Made by a program: the position numbers and the translations under genes. DNA of 64,000 nt from Nitrospirillum iridis (GTDB lineage: Bacteria; Pseudomonadota; Alphaproteobacteria; Azospirillales; Azospirillaceae), in assembly GCF_014205765.1 (NCBI RefSeq), contig NZ_JACIIZ010000001.1:615100-679099 (forward strand), in the 5' to 3' direction. The notes under the pieces were generated by a model. The model was not told the DNA's origin, made no database searches, and worked only from the letters and a program-made list of their open reading frames with translations. The first letter of the stretch is position 1, and every line of letters starts with the position of its first letter. Below, in pieces: positions 8,963 to 17,962 of the stretch.

Positions 8963-9272
8963 TGTGACCGGCAGCCGCCGCGCCGTCCCTCAATGGGGAT
9001 GGCGCGGCGGCCCCCTTGCGCGGCGACACTGTCCCCAGCATGGCGTGACACGGCAGACGGAAGGCCAATGTCCGGCCAGAAGGCGATGGCCCTGCACTTT
9101 TCCAGGCACCTTCAGGTGTGCTGCCCGCGACGGCGCAACGCATCGACCAGCAGGGAGAATGCGGGCGACACGTGCCGTCGCTCTAATTCGGAGTATATGC
9201 TTGTGAGGTTTATGGGGCGGTGGCGGGCAATTGCATCCAGGGGATGGGTGATAACTTAAATCGCACGGAGAC
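8963..9272. other. 310-bp gap, nothing recognised
   Basis: GC-rich sequence between the small orphan gene and the stop of the TPR protein on the other strand. Open frames here are short and do not show the codon bias of neighbouring genes; no hairpin followed by T residues and no promoter-like boxes were seen. Confidence 0.4.
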
Positions 9273-11090
9273 TTACTGCCGTTGGGCGAAGACCTCTAAC
9301 GCCGCCTTCACCGCCGCCACTGGCGCCACCCAATCCCCCAGGCGCTTCTGCCGGAACAGGCGCAGGGACGGATACCACGGGCTGGTCTCGCCCCTGTCGT
9401 GCCAGCGCCAATCGGTGGTGGAGGACAGCAGCAGGAAGGCGGGAACATCCAGCGCGCCGGCCAGGTGGATGCAGGCGCTGTCCGACCCGATGACCAGGTC
9501 CAGCCCGGCGATCAGCGCCGCCGTGTCCGCCCAGTCGCGGATGGAGGCGGCGGCATCGCGGATGCGGCCGGGGGGGACGCCCGGGTCGGTCAGGGCCGCC
9601 TTGGCCGGGCCCATCTGCAGGGAGACGAACTCCACCCCCGCCACGTTCAGCAAGGGCAGCAGGGGGATGAGGCCGGGGGAGCGCCAATGGTCGTCCGGAA
9701 AATCCGGGTTCCCTTGCCAGAACAGGCCCACGCGCAGGCCCCGCTTGGGTCCCAGCATCTGCGTCCAGCGCAGCTTGCGGCCGGGGTCGGCCTTGAGGTA
9801 GGGGCCGGCCCACGGCACCGTGGCGGGCTCGGGGCAGAAGCGGGCCGGCAGGTCCATCAGGGGCGCCTGGGCATCCCAGGGCGGGGGGGATGTGGAGCCG
9901 GTGCCGGGGGCTGTCGTCTGGGCGTCGACGACGACCGCGCCATAGCCCTGCGCCGCCACCAAGGGGGCCAGGCCGGCCGGGACCTCGATGGTCAAGCGGG
10001 CACCGGCGCGGGCCAGCAAGGGCAGGAAGCGCAGGCACATGAGCGTGTCGCCCACCCCCTGCTCATGCCACACCAGCAGGCGCAGCGCGGCGGGTGCATC
10101 TTGGCCCCAGGCGGGCAGGCCCTGGTGCCGGGGCGGCCGCGCGACCGAGGGCCAGCGCCAGTGGTACAGGCCGAAGCCTTCGCGATAGCGGCCCAGGCGC
10201 AACAGACACAGGGCGATGCCGAAATTGGCGGCCGGCTCATCGGGCGCCAGCGCCACCGCCATCTGGAAGGCGGCCAGCGCCTCCTCCGTCCGGCCCAGCA
10301 GGCGCAGCAGCACACCCAGGTCGCGGTGGGGCAGCATGGCGTCCGGTCGGCGCCGCGTCGCCTCCACCAGATGCGCTTCCGCTTCCTCGAAGCGGCACAG
10401 GCTGGTCAGGGTGTGCGCCAGGGCGCAGCGGGGCAGGGGGGCGTCGGGGGCGGCCGCCACGGCGCGGGCCAGCAGGCTGACGGCCTCCGCCGTATCACCG
10501 GCCCGGCGTTTCAGGTCCCCCAGATTGTTCAGCGCCAGGCTGTGGAAGGGATCGCGCGTCAGGATGTGGCGATACCAGCCCTCCGCCTCGGCCCCACGGC
10601 CCAGCCGTTCGCACAGGCGGGCCAGTTCGGCCACCGTGGGCAGGTCGTCCGGTGCCCGCTCCACACAGGCGCGCAGGGCGTCGGCGGCGGCGGACAGCCG
10701 CTCCATCCGCGCCAGCAGGCGGGCCATGTTGCGCAGGGCGTCTGGATGCTGCGGGTTCAGGCGCAGGGCTTGCGTATAGGCTGTCAGCGCCTCATCCGTG
10801 CGGCCCAGCGTGTCCAGCACCTGGGCATGGTTGGCATGGAAATCGGCCACGCCGGGATGCAGGGCGATGGCGCGGGCGATCAGCGGCTCCGCCTCGACCG
10901 CCCCGCCACGTTGAGCGGTGGCCACGCCCAGCAGGTGCAGGGCGTCCGGCTGCTCCGGCTCCTGCGCCAGCAGGGAGGAATAGAGCGCGCAGGCATCCGC
11001 CAGGCGGCCGGCCCGGTGATGCTCCAGCGCCACCGCCAGGACCTCGCCGACGGTGCGCATACTCCGGGCCCTGACGGGTTCCTGCTCCAT
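9273..11090 (-). CDS. TPR-repeat protein with C-terminal glycosyltransferase-9/41-like domain
   Basis: 605 aa. Residues about 10-330 are tandem tetratricopeptide repeats (pattern such as NLGDLKRRAGDTAEAVSLLARAVAAAPD, about nine units). From about 340 the protein changes to a two-lobed glycosyltransferase-like fold: LLVWHEQGVGDTLMCLRFLPLL, RVGLFWQGNPDFPDDHWRS and DLVIGSDSACIHLAGALDVPAFLLL, motifs of TPR-GT proteins common in Alphaproteobacteria next to flagellin or surface polysaccharide genes. Likely role is sugar transfer to protein or polysaccharide; the acceptor is unknown and catalytic competence is unproven. ATG 11090 was chosen; an internal ATG at 11060 has GGAG but only one base of spacing. 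It shares orientation with the gene upstream (75 bp gap). Confidence 0.75.
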   Translation of the reverse strand: MEQEPVRARSMRTVGEVLAVALEHHRAGRLADACALYSSLLAQEPEQPDALHLLGVATAQRGGAVEAEPLIARAIALHPGVADFHANHAQVLDTLGRTDEALTAYTQALRLNPQHPDALRNMARLLARMERLSAAADALRACVERAPDDLPTVAELARLCERLGRGAEAEGWYRHILTRDPFHSLALNNLGDLKRRAGDTAEAVSLLARAVAAAPDAPLPRCALAHTLTSLCRFEEAEAHLVEATRRRPDAMLPHRDLGVLLRLLGRTEEALAAFQMAVALAPDEPAANFGIALCLLRLGRYREGFGLYHWRWPSVARPPRHQGLPAWGQDAPAALRLLVWHEQGVGDTLMCLRFLPLLARAGARLTIEVPAGLAPLVAAQGYGAVVVDAQTTAPGTGSTSPPPWDAQAPLMDLPARFCPEPATVPWAGPYLKADPGRKLRWTQMLGPKRGLRVGLFWQGNPDFPDDHWRSPGLIPLLPLLNVAGVEFVSLQMGPAKAALTDPGVPPGRIRDAAASIRDWADTAALIAGLDLVIGSDSACIHLAGALDVPAFLLLSSTTDWRWHDRGETSPWYPSLRLFRQKRLGDWVAPVAAVKAALEVFAQRQ

Positions 11091-11165
11091 GGGCCTAGTA
11101 ATACCCTGCCCCAAAGGGATAGGCCACCCCGGCTCCGGTTGCGCGGGATGATGGGCCCCGCCTCA

Positions 11166-12500
11166 TCATCCCCCGGTCTTCGTGTGAACCGCGTCCTTGT
11201 CCAGCGGTGAGCCCAGGCCCAGCCAGCGGAATGCGCGGGTCATGAAGCTGGCCGGGGCCGCTGCGCCTGCGTTGGCCTCGCCGGCCGGCCCGTCTTCTTC
11301 CTCAGGGGCGGCCTTGGCTTCCGCCGTGGTGGTCGGCGCGGGCGACAACTCATTCCGCATTTCCACGAAGTCACTGACGGCCGGCCCTTGCAGCAGGCGG
11401 AACCCGGCATCCAGCCCCTGGCGTACCAGCGCCAGGCTGTCGCAATGCGTCAGGATGCACCTGTCCGCCCCGAGATTGTGGATCAGGGCCTTCAACTCCG
11501 CGCCGCGGGCGGTGGCATGAGGATGCAAGGCTGGTGTCTTACGCGAGGTTCCGGTGGGTGCCGCGGCCGTGGTGAAACGCAACAGGATGTCGTCCGGCAG
11601 GGGTGGCTCCGCGGAATGATCCACCGGGACGTTGTCCAGGGCGATCACGCATTGACGTTTTCGCCCTATGGCCAGCGCCTCTTTCACCGCGTCCGGCGCG
11701 GCGTGCCACTCGGCGTAGGGCAGTTCGATCACCAGGTTGCCATGCCAATGCGCCGGCAACTCGTCCAGCAGCGTGGCGAAATCCGTGTGACGCATCGTCC
11801 CGGTATGCAGCTTGACCGCGATGGGCAGCCGGGGCGGCGTCTGCTCGTGCAAGAGGTGGCGCAACATCCGTCTATCCAGGAGCTCGGTCACCCGCGCCAA
11901 CATCCAGGGTGACGCCAGGATGGTTACGTTGAACATCTTTTCCAGGGCGGTCAGGTCGACCGTCTGTTCCAGCATGACCGGGACCAACGCCCCGCCCTCC
12001 TCAACGCGATGGATGGGGTGATGGCGGATCAACGAGGACAGGTCGGCATTGTGCAGCGCCCGCTCAACGCGCAAGAAGCCGATGACGTCCTCCGTAAGCG
12101 GCGACGGACTGGTGATGGGGCGATCGTCCGCCAGGATGCGCAGGCAGGCGGCCAGCGGCTTGGCCTCCCGGGGAAGATCGAACCAATGGACATCGACCTT
12201 GCCTTGATGGGCTTCGGCGAAAACCTGGCTGATACGGTCTGTGGCCGTCAATAAAGCCGGCAGGCTTTTCATATTACCGATCAGAAGCCAGCCGTAGCGG
12301 CCTACCCTATAAGTATTAATACCAAGGGCGTCATCCGCGCCTCCGGTAACGGTATGAAGTTCCGTATTCACAATTCTCTGAATGACGGGTTCGTTGGCGT
12401 CGACGACGCGCGACAGATCAAGAATAGCCGCGCGCGAACGGTCCTTATTTTGCAATATTACTGAAGATTCTGGCGATATATTTTGATTTTTACTGGCCAT
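11166..12500 (-). CDS. Degenerate EAL-like protein, probably non-catalytic
   Basis: 444 aa, cytoplasmic by appearance. The C-terminal half has the outline of an EAL c-di-GMP phosphodiesterase barrel: LPIAVKLHTGTMRHTDFATLLDEL, a strand ending LVIELPYAEW where the family has an acidic ExxE strand, CVIALDNV at the DD(F/A)G position, and GADRCILTHCDSLALVRQGLDAGFRLLQG, which resembles the end of EAL domains (glutamine-rich helix, then GFxLxQG). The EAL signature itself and the DDFGxG metal site are missing, so it should not hydrolyse c-di-GMP. The last 70 residues are Ala/Glu/Pro-rich and end in a short helix. The family is inferred from pattern, not a database match. It lies back to back with motB. 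Confidence 0.5.
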   Translation of the reverse strand: MASKNQNISPESSVILQNKDRSRAAILDLSRVVDANEPVIQRIVNTELHTVTGGADDALGINTYRVGRYGWLLIGNMKSLPALLTATDRISQVFAEAHQGKVDVHWFDLPREAKPLAACLRILADDRPITSPSPLTEDVIGFLRVERALHNADLSSLIRHHPIHRVEEGGALVPVMLEQTVDLTALEKMFNVTILASPWMLARVTELLDRRMLRHLLHEQTPPRLPIAVKLHTGTMRHTDFATLLDELPAHWHGNLVIELPYAEWHAAPDAVKEALAIGRKRQCVIALDNVPVDHSAEPPLPDDILLRFTTAAAPTGTSRKTPALHPHATARGAELKALIHNLGADRCILTHCDSLALVRQGLDAGFRLLQGPAVSDFVEMRNELSPAPTTTAEAKAAPEEEDGPAGEANAGAAAPASFMTRAFRWLGLGSPLDKDAVHTKTGG

Positions 12501-12742
12501 TTCGGGCTTGCCATCGTGTAATTATGCGGGCTTTGGGTCCGTCCGGACAGATAACATCATATTGTAGAGCTTGGTCCGCGCTGATTGATTCAGGTCAATA
12601 CGCGCCAGGCGTTTATAAATATATGCTCAAGAACATAGTTTTCAAAATTTCAATTATAAGGAGGGCTCTCGCCGTTTCAGGCGGCGGCGATGTTCCTACG
12701 CTCCGCCGATGGATAGCGATGTCGTTTTGGTGAAAGAGGTCG
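12501..12742. promoter_or_regulatory. AT-rich divergent promoter region between the EAL-like gene and motB
   Basis: 242 bp with stretches such as TTTATAAATATATGC and TTCAAAATTTCAATTATAAG, much AT-richer than the genes on either side, as expected for two divergent promoters. I could not place -35/-10 boxes or a CtrA or sigma-54 site with confidence. Confidence 0.4.
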
Positions 12743-13552
12743 ATGGCTGATTTTTGGAATCGAGTCCCCGCGGAGGGGGCTCCCCAGGCTGGTGGGGCGA
12801 CCGTCGCTCCCCGGGTGGCCGCTCCCCCGCGTCGGCCCAAGCTGGAACCCTTCACCACCGTGTCGCCGCCGCCGGAGGAGTCGGAGGAGTGGGTCATCAG
12901 CTACATGGACATGGTGACCTTGCTGATGATCGTGTTCCTGGGCATGGTCGCCATCCTGGGCATGAAGGGCCGGCTTGCCCCCGCCGAATCGCCTATGGTC
13001 GCGGTGGCCCGGGCGGATCAGGACTGTCCCGCGCCCGCCGCGTCGGGGGAGACCGGGCCGGTGGCCTCGGTGGCGGGGCTGGAGGAGACGGGCCCGGTGG
13101 CCGGGGGGGCGGAAGGGGCGTCGCCCTTGACCCCGGGGATGCGCACCATGCTGGCGCAACTCGACGCGGCGGGTCAGAGCGCCAATCTGGATATCAATCT
13201 GACGGATCGGCGGCTGACCATCGCCATCAAGGACCGCATCCTCTTCGCGTCCGGCAAGGCCGACCTCGCGGCCCGGGGGCGCGGCCTGCTGGCCGCCCTG
13301 GCCCACAGCCTTGGCACGCTGCCCGGCCTTGTCACGATCGAGGGACACACGGATGACGTCGCCATCGCCACCGCACGTTTCCCCACCAACTGGGAGCTTT
13401 CCTCCGCCCGCGCCAGCGCCGTGGTGCGCGAACTGATCGCCGATGGCGTGGAACCCGGACGGCTGCGGGCCGTGGGCTATGCCGACACCAGACCTCTGGA
13501 CGTCCACGATCGCGCGGCCAACCGCCGGGTGACCATCGTGGTGGAGCGGTAG
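12743..13552 (+). CDS. motB: Flagellar motor stator protein MotB (OmpA/MotB peptidoglycan-binding)
   Basis: 269 aa. A Pro-rich cytoplasmic N-terminus is followed by one membrane helix with the MotB ion-path motif: SYMDMVTLLMIVFLGMVAIL, in which Asp56 corresponds to the essential stator aspartate. After a Gly/Ala/Pro linker, residues about 130-269 form the OmpA-like peptidoglycan-binding domain (LFASGKADL, IEGHTDD, NWELSSARA, GYADTRP, NRRVTIVV). GAGG lies three bases before ATG 12743. A cognate motA is not adjacent; a MotA/PomA-like gene lies 26 kb away in the flagellar run at 39.5-40.5 kb and is the only visible partner candidate. Confidence 0.82.
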   Translation: MADFWNRVPAEGAPQAGGATVAPRVAAPPRRPKLEPFTTVSPPPEESEEWVISYMDMVTLLMIVFLGMVAILGMKGRLAPAESPMVAVARADQDCPAPAASGETGPVASVAGLEETGPVAGGAEGASPLTPGMRTMLAQLDAAGQSANLDINLTDRRLTIAIKDRILFASGKADLAARGRGLLAALAHSLGTLPGLVTIEGHTDDVAIATARFPTNWELSSARASAVVRELIADGVEPGRLRAVGYADTRPLDVHDRAANRRVTIVVER

Positions 13553-13646
13553 AGGCTGGTCGTCCCGATGGCGCGGGGACCTATGGCGCGAGGGGCGTCC
13601 CCAGGCGTATGAAATGCTTTACATCCGTCAGCAGGAAAGCCGCCCC

Positions 13647-14156
13647 ATGTCCCATGAAGAAGATCTGCGCCGGATCGCCGCGCAGGAGCGGCGTCTGGTG
13701 TTCGACCGTTTCGGGCAGGATGAGGCCTGGGCTCTCGGATGCTGGCTGCGTCAGGCCGGGTTGGTGCTGGCAGAGGGGGCGGTGCTGGTGGTCGACGTGT
13801 CGCTGCACCGGCAGCAGATGCTGCGCCTGACCGTGGGGGCGGCCACGCCCGACCATGACGATTGGGTCCGGCGCAAGCGCAACACCGCGCTGCATTTCGT
13901 CCGCAGTTCCTATGCCATCGGCCTGAACCTGGCGCAGCAGGGCACGACCCTGGAGATCAAGAGCGGCCTGCCGCTTCGCGACTACGCCAGCCATGGCGGC
14001 AGCGTGCCGCTGGTGGTCAAGGGGGCAGGCTGCGTTGGCGCGCTGACGGTTTCCGGCCTGCCGCAACGGGATGACCACGGACTGGCCATGGCGGCGCTGG
14101 CCCATGTGCAGGGGCGTGACATCAGCGATATCACGCTGGCCACGCTGGCGCTGTGA
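13647..14156 (+). CDS. Haem-degrading-domain (UPF0303/GlcG-HbpS-like) protein
   Basis: 169 aa soluble protein of the UPF0303 branch of the GlcG/HbpS fold. Family features seen: WVRRKRNTALHFVRSSYAIGL in the central helix, then GGSVPLVVKGAGCVGALTVSGLPQRDDHGLAMAAL, the hallmark strand-turn-strand with SGLPxxDDH. Members are often annotated as heme-degrading domain-containing proteins, but their biochemical role is poorly defined. The start is ATG 13647, with AGGAAAG seven bases upstream; the frame runs further 5' without a better signal. It follows motB by about 90 bp on the same strand, probably by chance rather than function. Confidence 0.8.
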   Translation: MSHEEDLRRIAAQERRLVFDRFGQDEAWALGCWLRQAGLVLAEGAVLVVDVSLHRQQMLRLTVGAATPDHDDWVRRKRNTALHFVRSSYAIGLNLAQQGTTLEIKSGLPLRDYASHGGSVPLVVKGAGCVGALTVSGLPQRDDHGLAMAALAHVQGRDISDITLATLAL

Positions 14157-14204
14157 GGGCGGCCCAAGCGGGTGGCGCTTCCGTGCCCCTGGCGCCCAGG
14201 GACC

Positions 14205-14693
14205 TTATCGATCCAGGGTGATGGGACCGTCGCGGGTGGTGCCCGTGTTGCTCTCCGGCGACTTGGTCAGGGTGTCACCCCGGCTGCGCTTTTCCTCATG
14301 CTTGCCGTAGAGCTTGTCCAGGCGCTCGAACTCCGCCTTGTGGAAGGCCTCGACCTCTTCCCGGCTGCCGAACTGGGGGGCGGTGATGATGATCTCATCC
14401 ACCGGCCCCTCGGTGCGGGGCGGCGCCACGGCGTCCGGGTCCTGGGGCGGCGCCGACACCTTGATCACGGAGGTGGGCAGGCCGTTCTTGTCCAGACCCG
14501 GCTTGGGCGCGCCGGCGTTCGGCGCCTCCGCCGCTTGCGGGGCGGTGGCTTGGGCATGGGCCAGCGGGGCGGCCAGAACCGTCGCGGCGAGCGCCGCCAA
14601 TCCCAGGACAGGGACAAGGCGGGCGGAGGGCGCGCAAGCGCGGGCGAACCAGGTACGGGCGAACACGGGAAAAAACTCCGCAGCGACGGTCAT
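14205..14693 (-). CDS. Hypothetical secreted periplasmic protein
   Basis: 162 aa. The N-terminus has a basic region, a hydrophobic core and an Ala-x-Ala cleavage site (LAATVLAAPLAHA before QATA), a Sec signal peptide. The mature part is short, Pro/Ala-rich and polar, with a conserved-looking core VDEIIITAPQFGSREEVEAFHKAEFERLDKLYGKHEEKR that should be helical. I do not recognise the family. ATG 14693 gives the signal peptide; longer frames add unlikely sequence. It is convergent with the preceding UPF0303 gene and divergent from the RNase-H-fold gene that follows. Confidence 0.6.
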   Translation of the reverse strand: MTVAAEFFPVFARTWFARACAPSARLVPVLGLAALAATVLAAPLAHAQATAPQAAEAPNAGAPKPGLDKNGLPTSVIKVSAPPQDPDAVAPPRTEGPVDEIIITAPQFGSREEVEAFHKAEFERLDKLYGKHEEKRSRGDTLTKSPESNTGTTRDGPITLDR

Positions 14694-14872
14694 ACAGCTT
14701 ACCACGTGGGACCGTCCTGCCAACTGTTGCCTGCCCGCCCACCTCGCGCGCGTCCTTTGCAGACAGGGCAAGGGTGGGGTGGTTGAAAAGCGCGGGCCCA
14801 TGCCCGGTAGTACCACATCGGGCGTGGCTGAAGCCTATAAGGGATGATCAAGAGGCTGGGGAGGGGGCGGCG

Positions 14873-15847
14873 GTGGCGGCCTTTGACGAATATATCGGCA
14901 TCGACTGGACGGGTGCCTCGCCCGCGCGGGGTATCGCCATCGCGTATGCGGCGCCGGTGGGCGGGGGGCCGCTGGGCGGGGCGGCGTCCGGTCTGGTGGG
15001 GGATGCCGTTCATCTGGTCCCGCCGCCCGGCCGTCATTGGAGCCGTCGCCAGGCGATGGACTGGGTGGCCGGCCGGCTCATCGCCCATGGGCAAGCGGGT
15101 ACCCGTGCCCTGGTGGGCATCGATTGCGGCTTCTCCCTGCCTTATGTGGAGGGGGAAGGCTACCTCGATGGCCGTGTTCCGAGCGTGGACGATCTGTTCG
15201 GCCTCTGGGATTTGGTGGAGGCGGCGGCGGGCGGGGGACCGGCCGCCGAGGATTTCTGCGGCACGCCCGCCCTGTCGGACCCGCGCTTGCGCCCCAGTTA
15301 CTGGCTGGCCGGACCACGGCCGGCCCATTGGACGGATAGGGAGGGGGGCGGCAAGCGGCGTCTGGTGGAACTGGTGGCCGCCCGCACCGGCGTTGGCAAT
15401 CCCGTGTCGGTCTTCAATCTGGCGGCCGCGTCCAAGCAGGTGGGCAAGGCCTCGCTTGCCGGCATGCGCGCCTTGCGCCACCTGAAGGCCCGTCTGGGCG
15501 ACGATTTGGCGGTCTGGCCGGCGGAGGCGCTGGCCGGGCCGGAGGGCCGGGCGCGCTCGGTGGTGGCGGAAATCTTTCCCACGCTGTTCCGGCGCCAGGC
15601 GCATGGCCTGGCCAAGATTCGCGACTGGGCCGGCATGGCGGCGGCGCTGGCGCGGGTGGGCTGCCATGCGGGGCCGGAGGTGCCGGCGGTCTTTGACGAC
15701 CACGCCGGGGATGCGATGATCGCCGCCGCCGGCATGATGCGCTGGGCCGCGCGCGACGATGTATGGGCGCCCAAGGGGCTGGACACCGACACGGCGCGGC
15801 GCGAAGGATGGATTTTCGGCGTCACCGGCATCGAGGGTGGGGGATGA
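14873..15847 (+). CDS. DUF429-like RNase-H-fold protein, first gene of a translationally coupled run
   Basis: 324 aa. The pattern of an actin/RNase-H-like nuclease fold is visible: YIGIDWTGAS at residues 7-16, LVGIDCGFSLPYVEG, SVVAEIFPTLFRR (acidic strand) and DDHAGDAMIAAAGMMRWA near the end, matching the acidic-residue layout of DUF429-type predicted nucleases. Activity is unproven. I use GTG 14873, preceded by GAGGGGG with a five-base spacer; the frame is open further upstream but overlaps the divergent gene's promoter region. The stop overlaps the crcB start as ATGA, implying translational coupling. Confidence 0.65.
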   Translation: MAAFDEYIGIDWTGASPARGIAIAYAAPVGGGPLGGAASGLVGDAVHLVPPPGRHWSRRQAMDWVAGRLIAHGQAGTRALVGIDCGFSLPYVEGEGYLDGRVPSVDDLFGLWDLVEAAAGGGPAAEDFCGTPALSDPRLRPSYWLAGPRPAHWTDREGGGKRRLVELVAARTGVGNPVSVFNLAAASKQVGKASLAGMRALRHLKARLGDDLAVWPAEALAGPEGRARSVVAEIFPTLFRRQAHGLAKIRDWAGMAAALARVGCHAGPEVPAVFDDHAGDAMIAAAGMMRWAARDDVWAPKGLDTDTARREGWIFGVTGIEGGG

Positions 15848-16224
15848 ACCAGCTTGTCGTCGTCGCCCTGGGCGGCGCCCTGGGCTCGGTCCTGCGGTAT
15901 CTGGCGCAGGTGTGGCTGGGGCGGTTGCTGGGGCAGGGCTTTCCCTGGGGCACCCTGTTCGTGAACGTCGTGGGCTCGCTGCTCATGGGCGTGCTGGTGG
16001 AGGCGGCCGGCCGGGTGTGGAGCCCGTCGCCCGAGTTGCGCGCCTTCCTGGCGGTGGGGATATTGGGTGGGTTCACCACCTTCTCCTCCTTCTCGCTGGA
16101 TGTCGGCGCGCTGGCGTCGCGGGGCGACTGGGCGCTGGCGATGGTGTATGTCATGGCGACGCTGATGGTCGGCGTCGGTGGGTTTTTCGTGGGCTTGGCC
16201 CTGGTACGTGCGGTGGTGTCATGA
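15844..16224 (+). CDS. crcB: Fluoride ion exporter CrcB/Fluc
   Basis: 126 aa with four hydrophobic helices. Fluc dual-topology channels export fluoride from the cytoplasm. Diagnostic motifs: GGALGSVLRYL near the N-terminus, GTLFVNVVGSLLMG (the conserved Asn of the fluoride path) and GGFTTFSSFSLD (Phe-box and Thr/Ser track). The length is normal for a single-subunit homodimeric member. It overlaps the gene before (ATGA at 15844) and the gene after (ATGA at 16221). No fluoride riboswitch was recognised upstream, as expected for an internal operon gene. Confidence 0.95.
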   Translation: MNQLVVVALGGALGSVLRYLAQVWLGRLLGQGFPWGTLFVNVVGSLLMGVLVEAAGRVWSPSPELRAFLAVGILGGFTTFSSFSLDVGALASRGDWALAMVYVMATLMVGVGGFFVGLALVRAVVS

Positions 16225-17234
16225 GTGAAGAGGGTGGCCGTAAGGTCGAGACGCGATTGGTGACCGCGGATGAGGCGGAGATGCGTCTGGACCGCTGGTT
16301 CAAGCGGCATTTCCCCCTGCTGGGCCATATCCAGCTGGAAAAGCTGTTGCGCACCGGCCAGGTGCGGGTGGATGGCGGCCGCGTGAAGGGCGCCACGCGC
16401 CTGGTGGCCGGGCAGTCCGTGCGCATTCCACCCATGCCCGAACTGCCGCCCCTGAACCCGGACGCCGCTCCGCGCAAGCCGCGCCCCCTGCTGTCGGACA
16501 AGGAGGTCAAGGCCCTGCGCGACGCGGTGCTGTACCGCGATGCCGACGTCATCGTCCTCAACAAGCCCGCCGGCCTCGCGGTGCAGGGCGGCACCGGCCA
16601 GAACAAGCATCTGGACGCCATGCTGGACGTGCTGACCTTCGACGGCAAGGAACGGCCCAAGCTGGTCCACCGCCTGGACAAGGACACCAGCGGTTGCCTG
16701 GTGCTGGCCCGGACCAGCTTCGCCGCCACCCGGCTGGCCGGATATTTCCGTGGCCACGACGCCCGCAAATACTACTGGGCAGTCACCGTGGGCGTGCCCA
16801 AGCAGCACCAGGGCAAGATCGACGCCGCCCTGGCCAAGGAGGCCGGCACCCGGGGCGAGCGCATGGCCGTGGATGAGGGGGAGGGCGCCCGCGCCGTCAC
16901 GCTGTACCAGGTGGTGGAGAACGCGCACCGCCACGCCGCCTTCGTGGCGCTGTGGCCGCTCACCGGGCGCACCCACCAGCTGCGCGCCCACATGATGGCC
17001 ATCGGCACGCCCATCCTGGGCGACGGCAAATATGCCGGGCAGGAGGCTTTCCTGGCCGGGGGGGCGGCGCTGCCGCGCCAGCTGCACCTGCATGCCCGCC
17101 GCATCATCATTCCCAACCCGCGCGGCGGCAAACCCATCGACGTGAGCGCGCCGCTGCCGCCCCACATGGCCCAGACCTGGGAATATTTCGGCTTCGATAT
17201 GAATGATGGCGACCCGTTCGCCAGCTTTGCCTGA
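16221..17234 (+). CDS. rluC: 23S rRNA pseudouridine synthase, RluC/RluD family
   Basis: 337 aa. An N-terminal S4 RNA-binding domain (about residues 18-70: EMRLDRWFKRHFP, KLLRTGQVRVDG) precedes a pseudouridine synthase catalytic domain with HRLDKDTSGCLV, where Asp153 is the catalytic aspartate. C-terminal motifs TGRTHQLRAHM and GDGKYAG also fit. It isomerises uridines in 23S rRNA (positions 955/2504/2580 for RluC in E. coli). The RluC assignment over RluD rests on the neighbouring HAD and ATP12 genes, a common alphaproteobacterial arrangement, and is therefore partly contextual. It starts within the crcB stop and is followed two bases later by the HAD gene. Confidence 0.9.
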   Translation: MSEEGGRKVETRLVTADEAEMRLDRWFKRHFPLLGHIQLEKLLRTGQVRVDGGRVKGATRLVAGQSVRIPPMPELPPLNPDAAPRKPRPLLSDKEVKALRDAVLYRDADVIVLNKPAGLAVQGGTGQNKHLDAMLDVLTFDGKERPKLVHRLDKDTSGCLVLARTSFAATRLAGYFRGHDARKYYWAVTVGVPKQHQGKIDAALAKEAGTRGERMAVDEGEGARAVTLYQVVENAHRHAAFVALWPLTGRTHQLRAHMMAIGTPILGDGKYAGQEAFLAGGAALPRQLHLHARRIIIPNPRGGKPIDVSAPLPPHMAQTWEYFGFDMNDGDPFASFA

Positions 17235-17236
17235 TC

Positions 17237-17914
17237 ATGGCCGGCGCCAACCGCCTGGCCCTGTTCGACTGTGACGGCACGCTGGTGGACAGCCAGCACG
17301 CCATCATCGCCGCCATGGCGGCCGGTTTCGCCAGCCAGGGTCTGGCCCCGCCGCCTGATGAGGCGGTGCGGCGCCAGGTGGGCCTGTCGCTGGAGGTGGC
17401 CATCCTGGGCCTCCTGCCGCCAGGGGCGGATTTGGGGGCGGTGGCCGGCATCGCCGCCGTTTACAAAGGGGCCTTCCATCAAAACCGCGCCCACGGAGGG
17501 ACGGTGGAACCGTTGTACCCCGGCTTGGTGGAGGCGCTGGACGCGCTGGAGGCGGCGGGCTTCCTGCTGGGAATCGCCACCGGCAAGTCGCACCGGGGCC
17601 TGGTCGCGACGCTGGACCATCACGGCCTGAACGGACGTTTCCTCACCCTGCAGACGGCGGATCGCGCGCCGGGCAAACCCGCCCCCGACATGGCCTTGCG
17701 CGCCATGGCGGAGGCGGGGGCCGATCCCGCCACCACCGTGGTCATCGGCGACACCAGCTATGATATGGAAATGGCGCGCCACGCCCGCGTGGCCGCGCTG
17801 GGCGTGGCCTGGGGCTATCACGCGCCAGCGGATTTGCTGGCGGCGGGGGCCGCCCATGTCTGTCACGATTATGCCGAGGTGCCGGCGGCGGTGGCGGCCC
17901 TGATCCGGGTTTAA
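17237..17914 (+). CDS. HAD-family hydrolase (phosphoglycolate-phosphatase-like)
   Basis: 225 aa haloacid dehalogenase phosphatase. Motif I FDCDGTLVDSQ at residues 10-20 (Asp nucleophile and Asp acid/base), motif II LGIATGKS, motif III Lys in APGKPAPDM, motif IV VIGDTSYDMEMA. The helical cap (about 20-85) is of the C1 type seen in Gph and related phosphatases. The substrate may be 2-phosphoglycolate or another small phosphoester and cannot be decided from sequence. It lies in the same run as rluC (two-base gap) and is followed by the ATP12 gene. Confidence 0.88.
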   Translation: MAGANRLALFDCDGTLVDSQHAIIAAMAAGFASQGLAPPPDEAVRRQVGLSLEVAILGLLPPGADLGAVAGIAAVYKGAFHQNRAHGGTVEPLYPGLVEALDALEAAGFLLGIATGKSHRGLVATLDHHGLNGRFLTLQTADRAPGKPAPDMALRAMAEAGADPATTVVIGDTSYDMEMARHARVAALGVAWGYHAPADLLAAGAAHVCHDYAEVPAAVAALIRV

Positions 17915-17962
17915 GCCGGACCGGGGTTGAAGACGGAAATGCCTGAAGACGGGAACAGGGGT

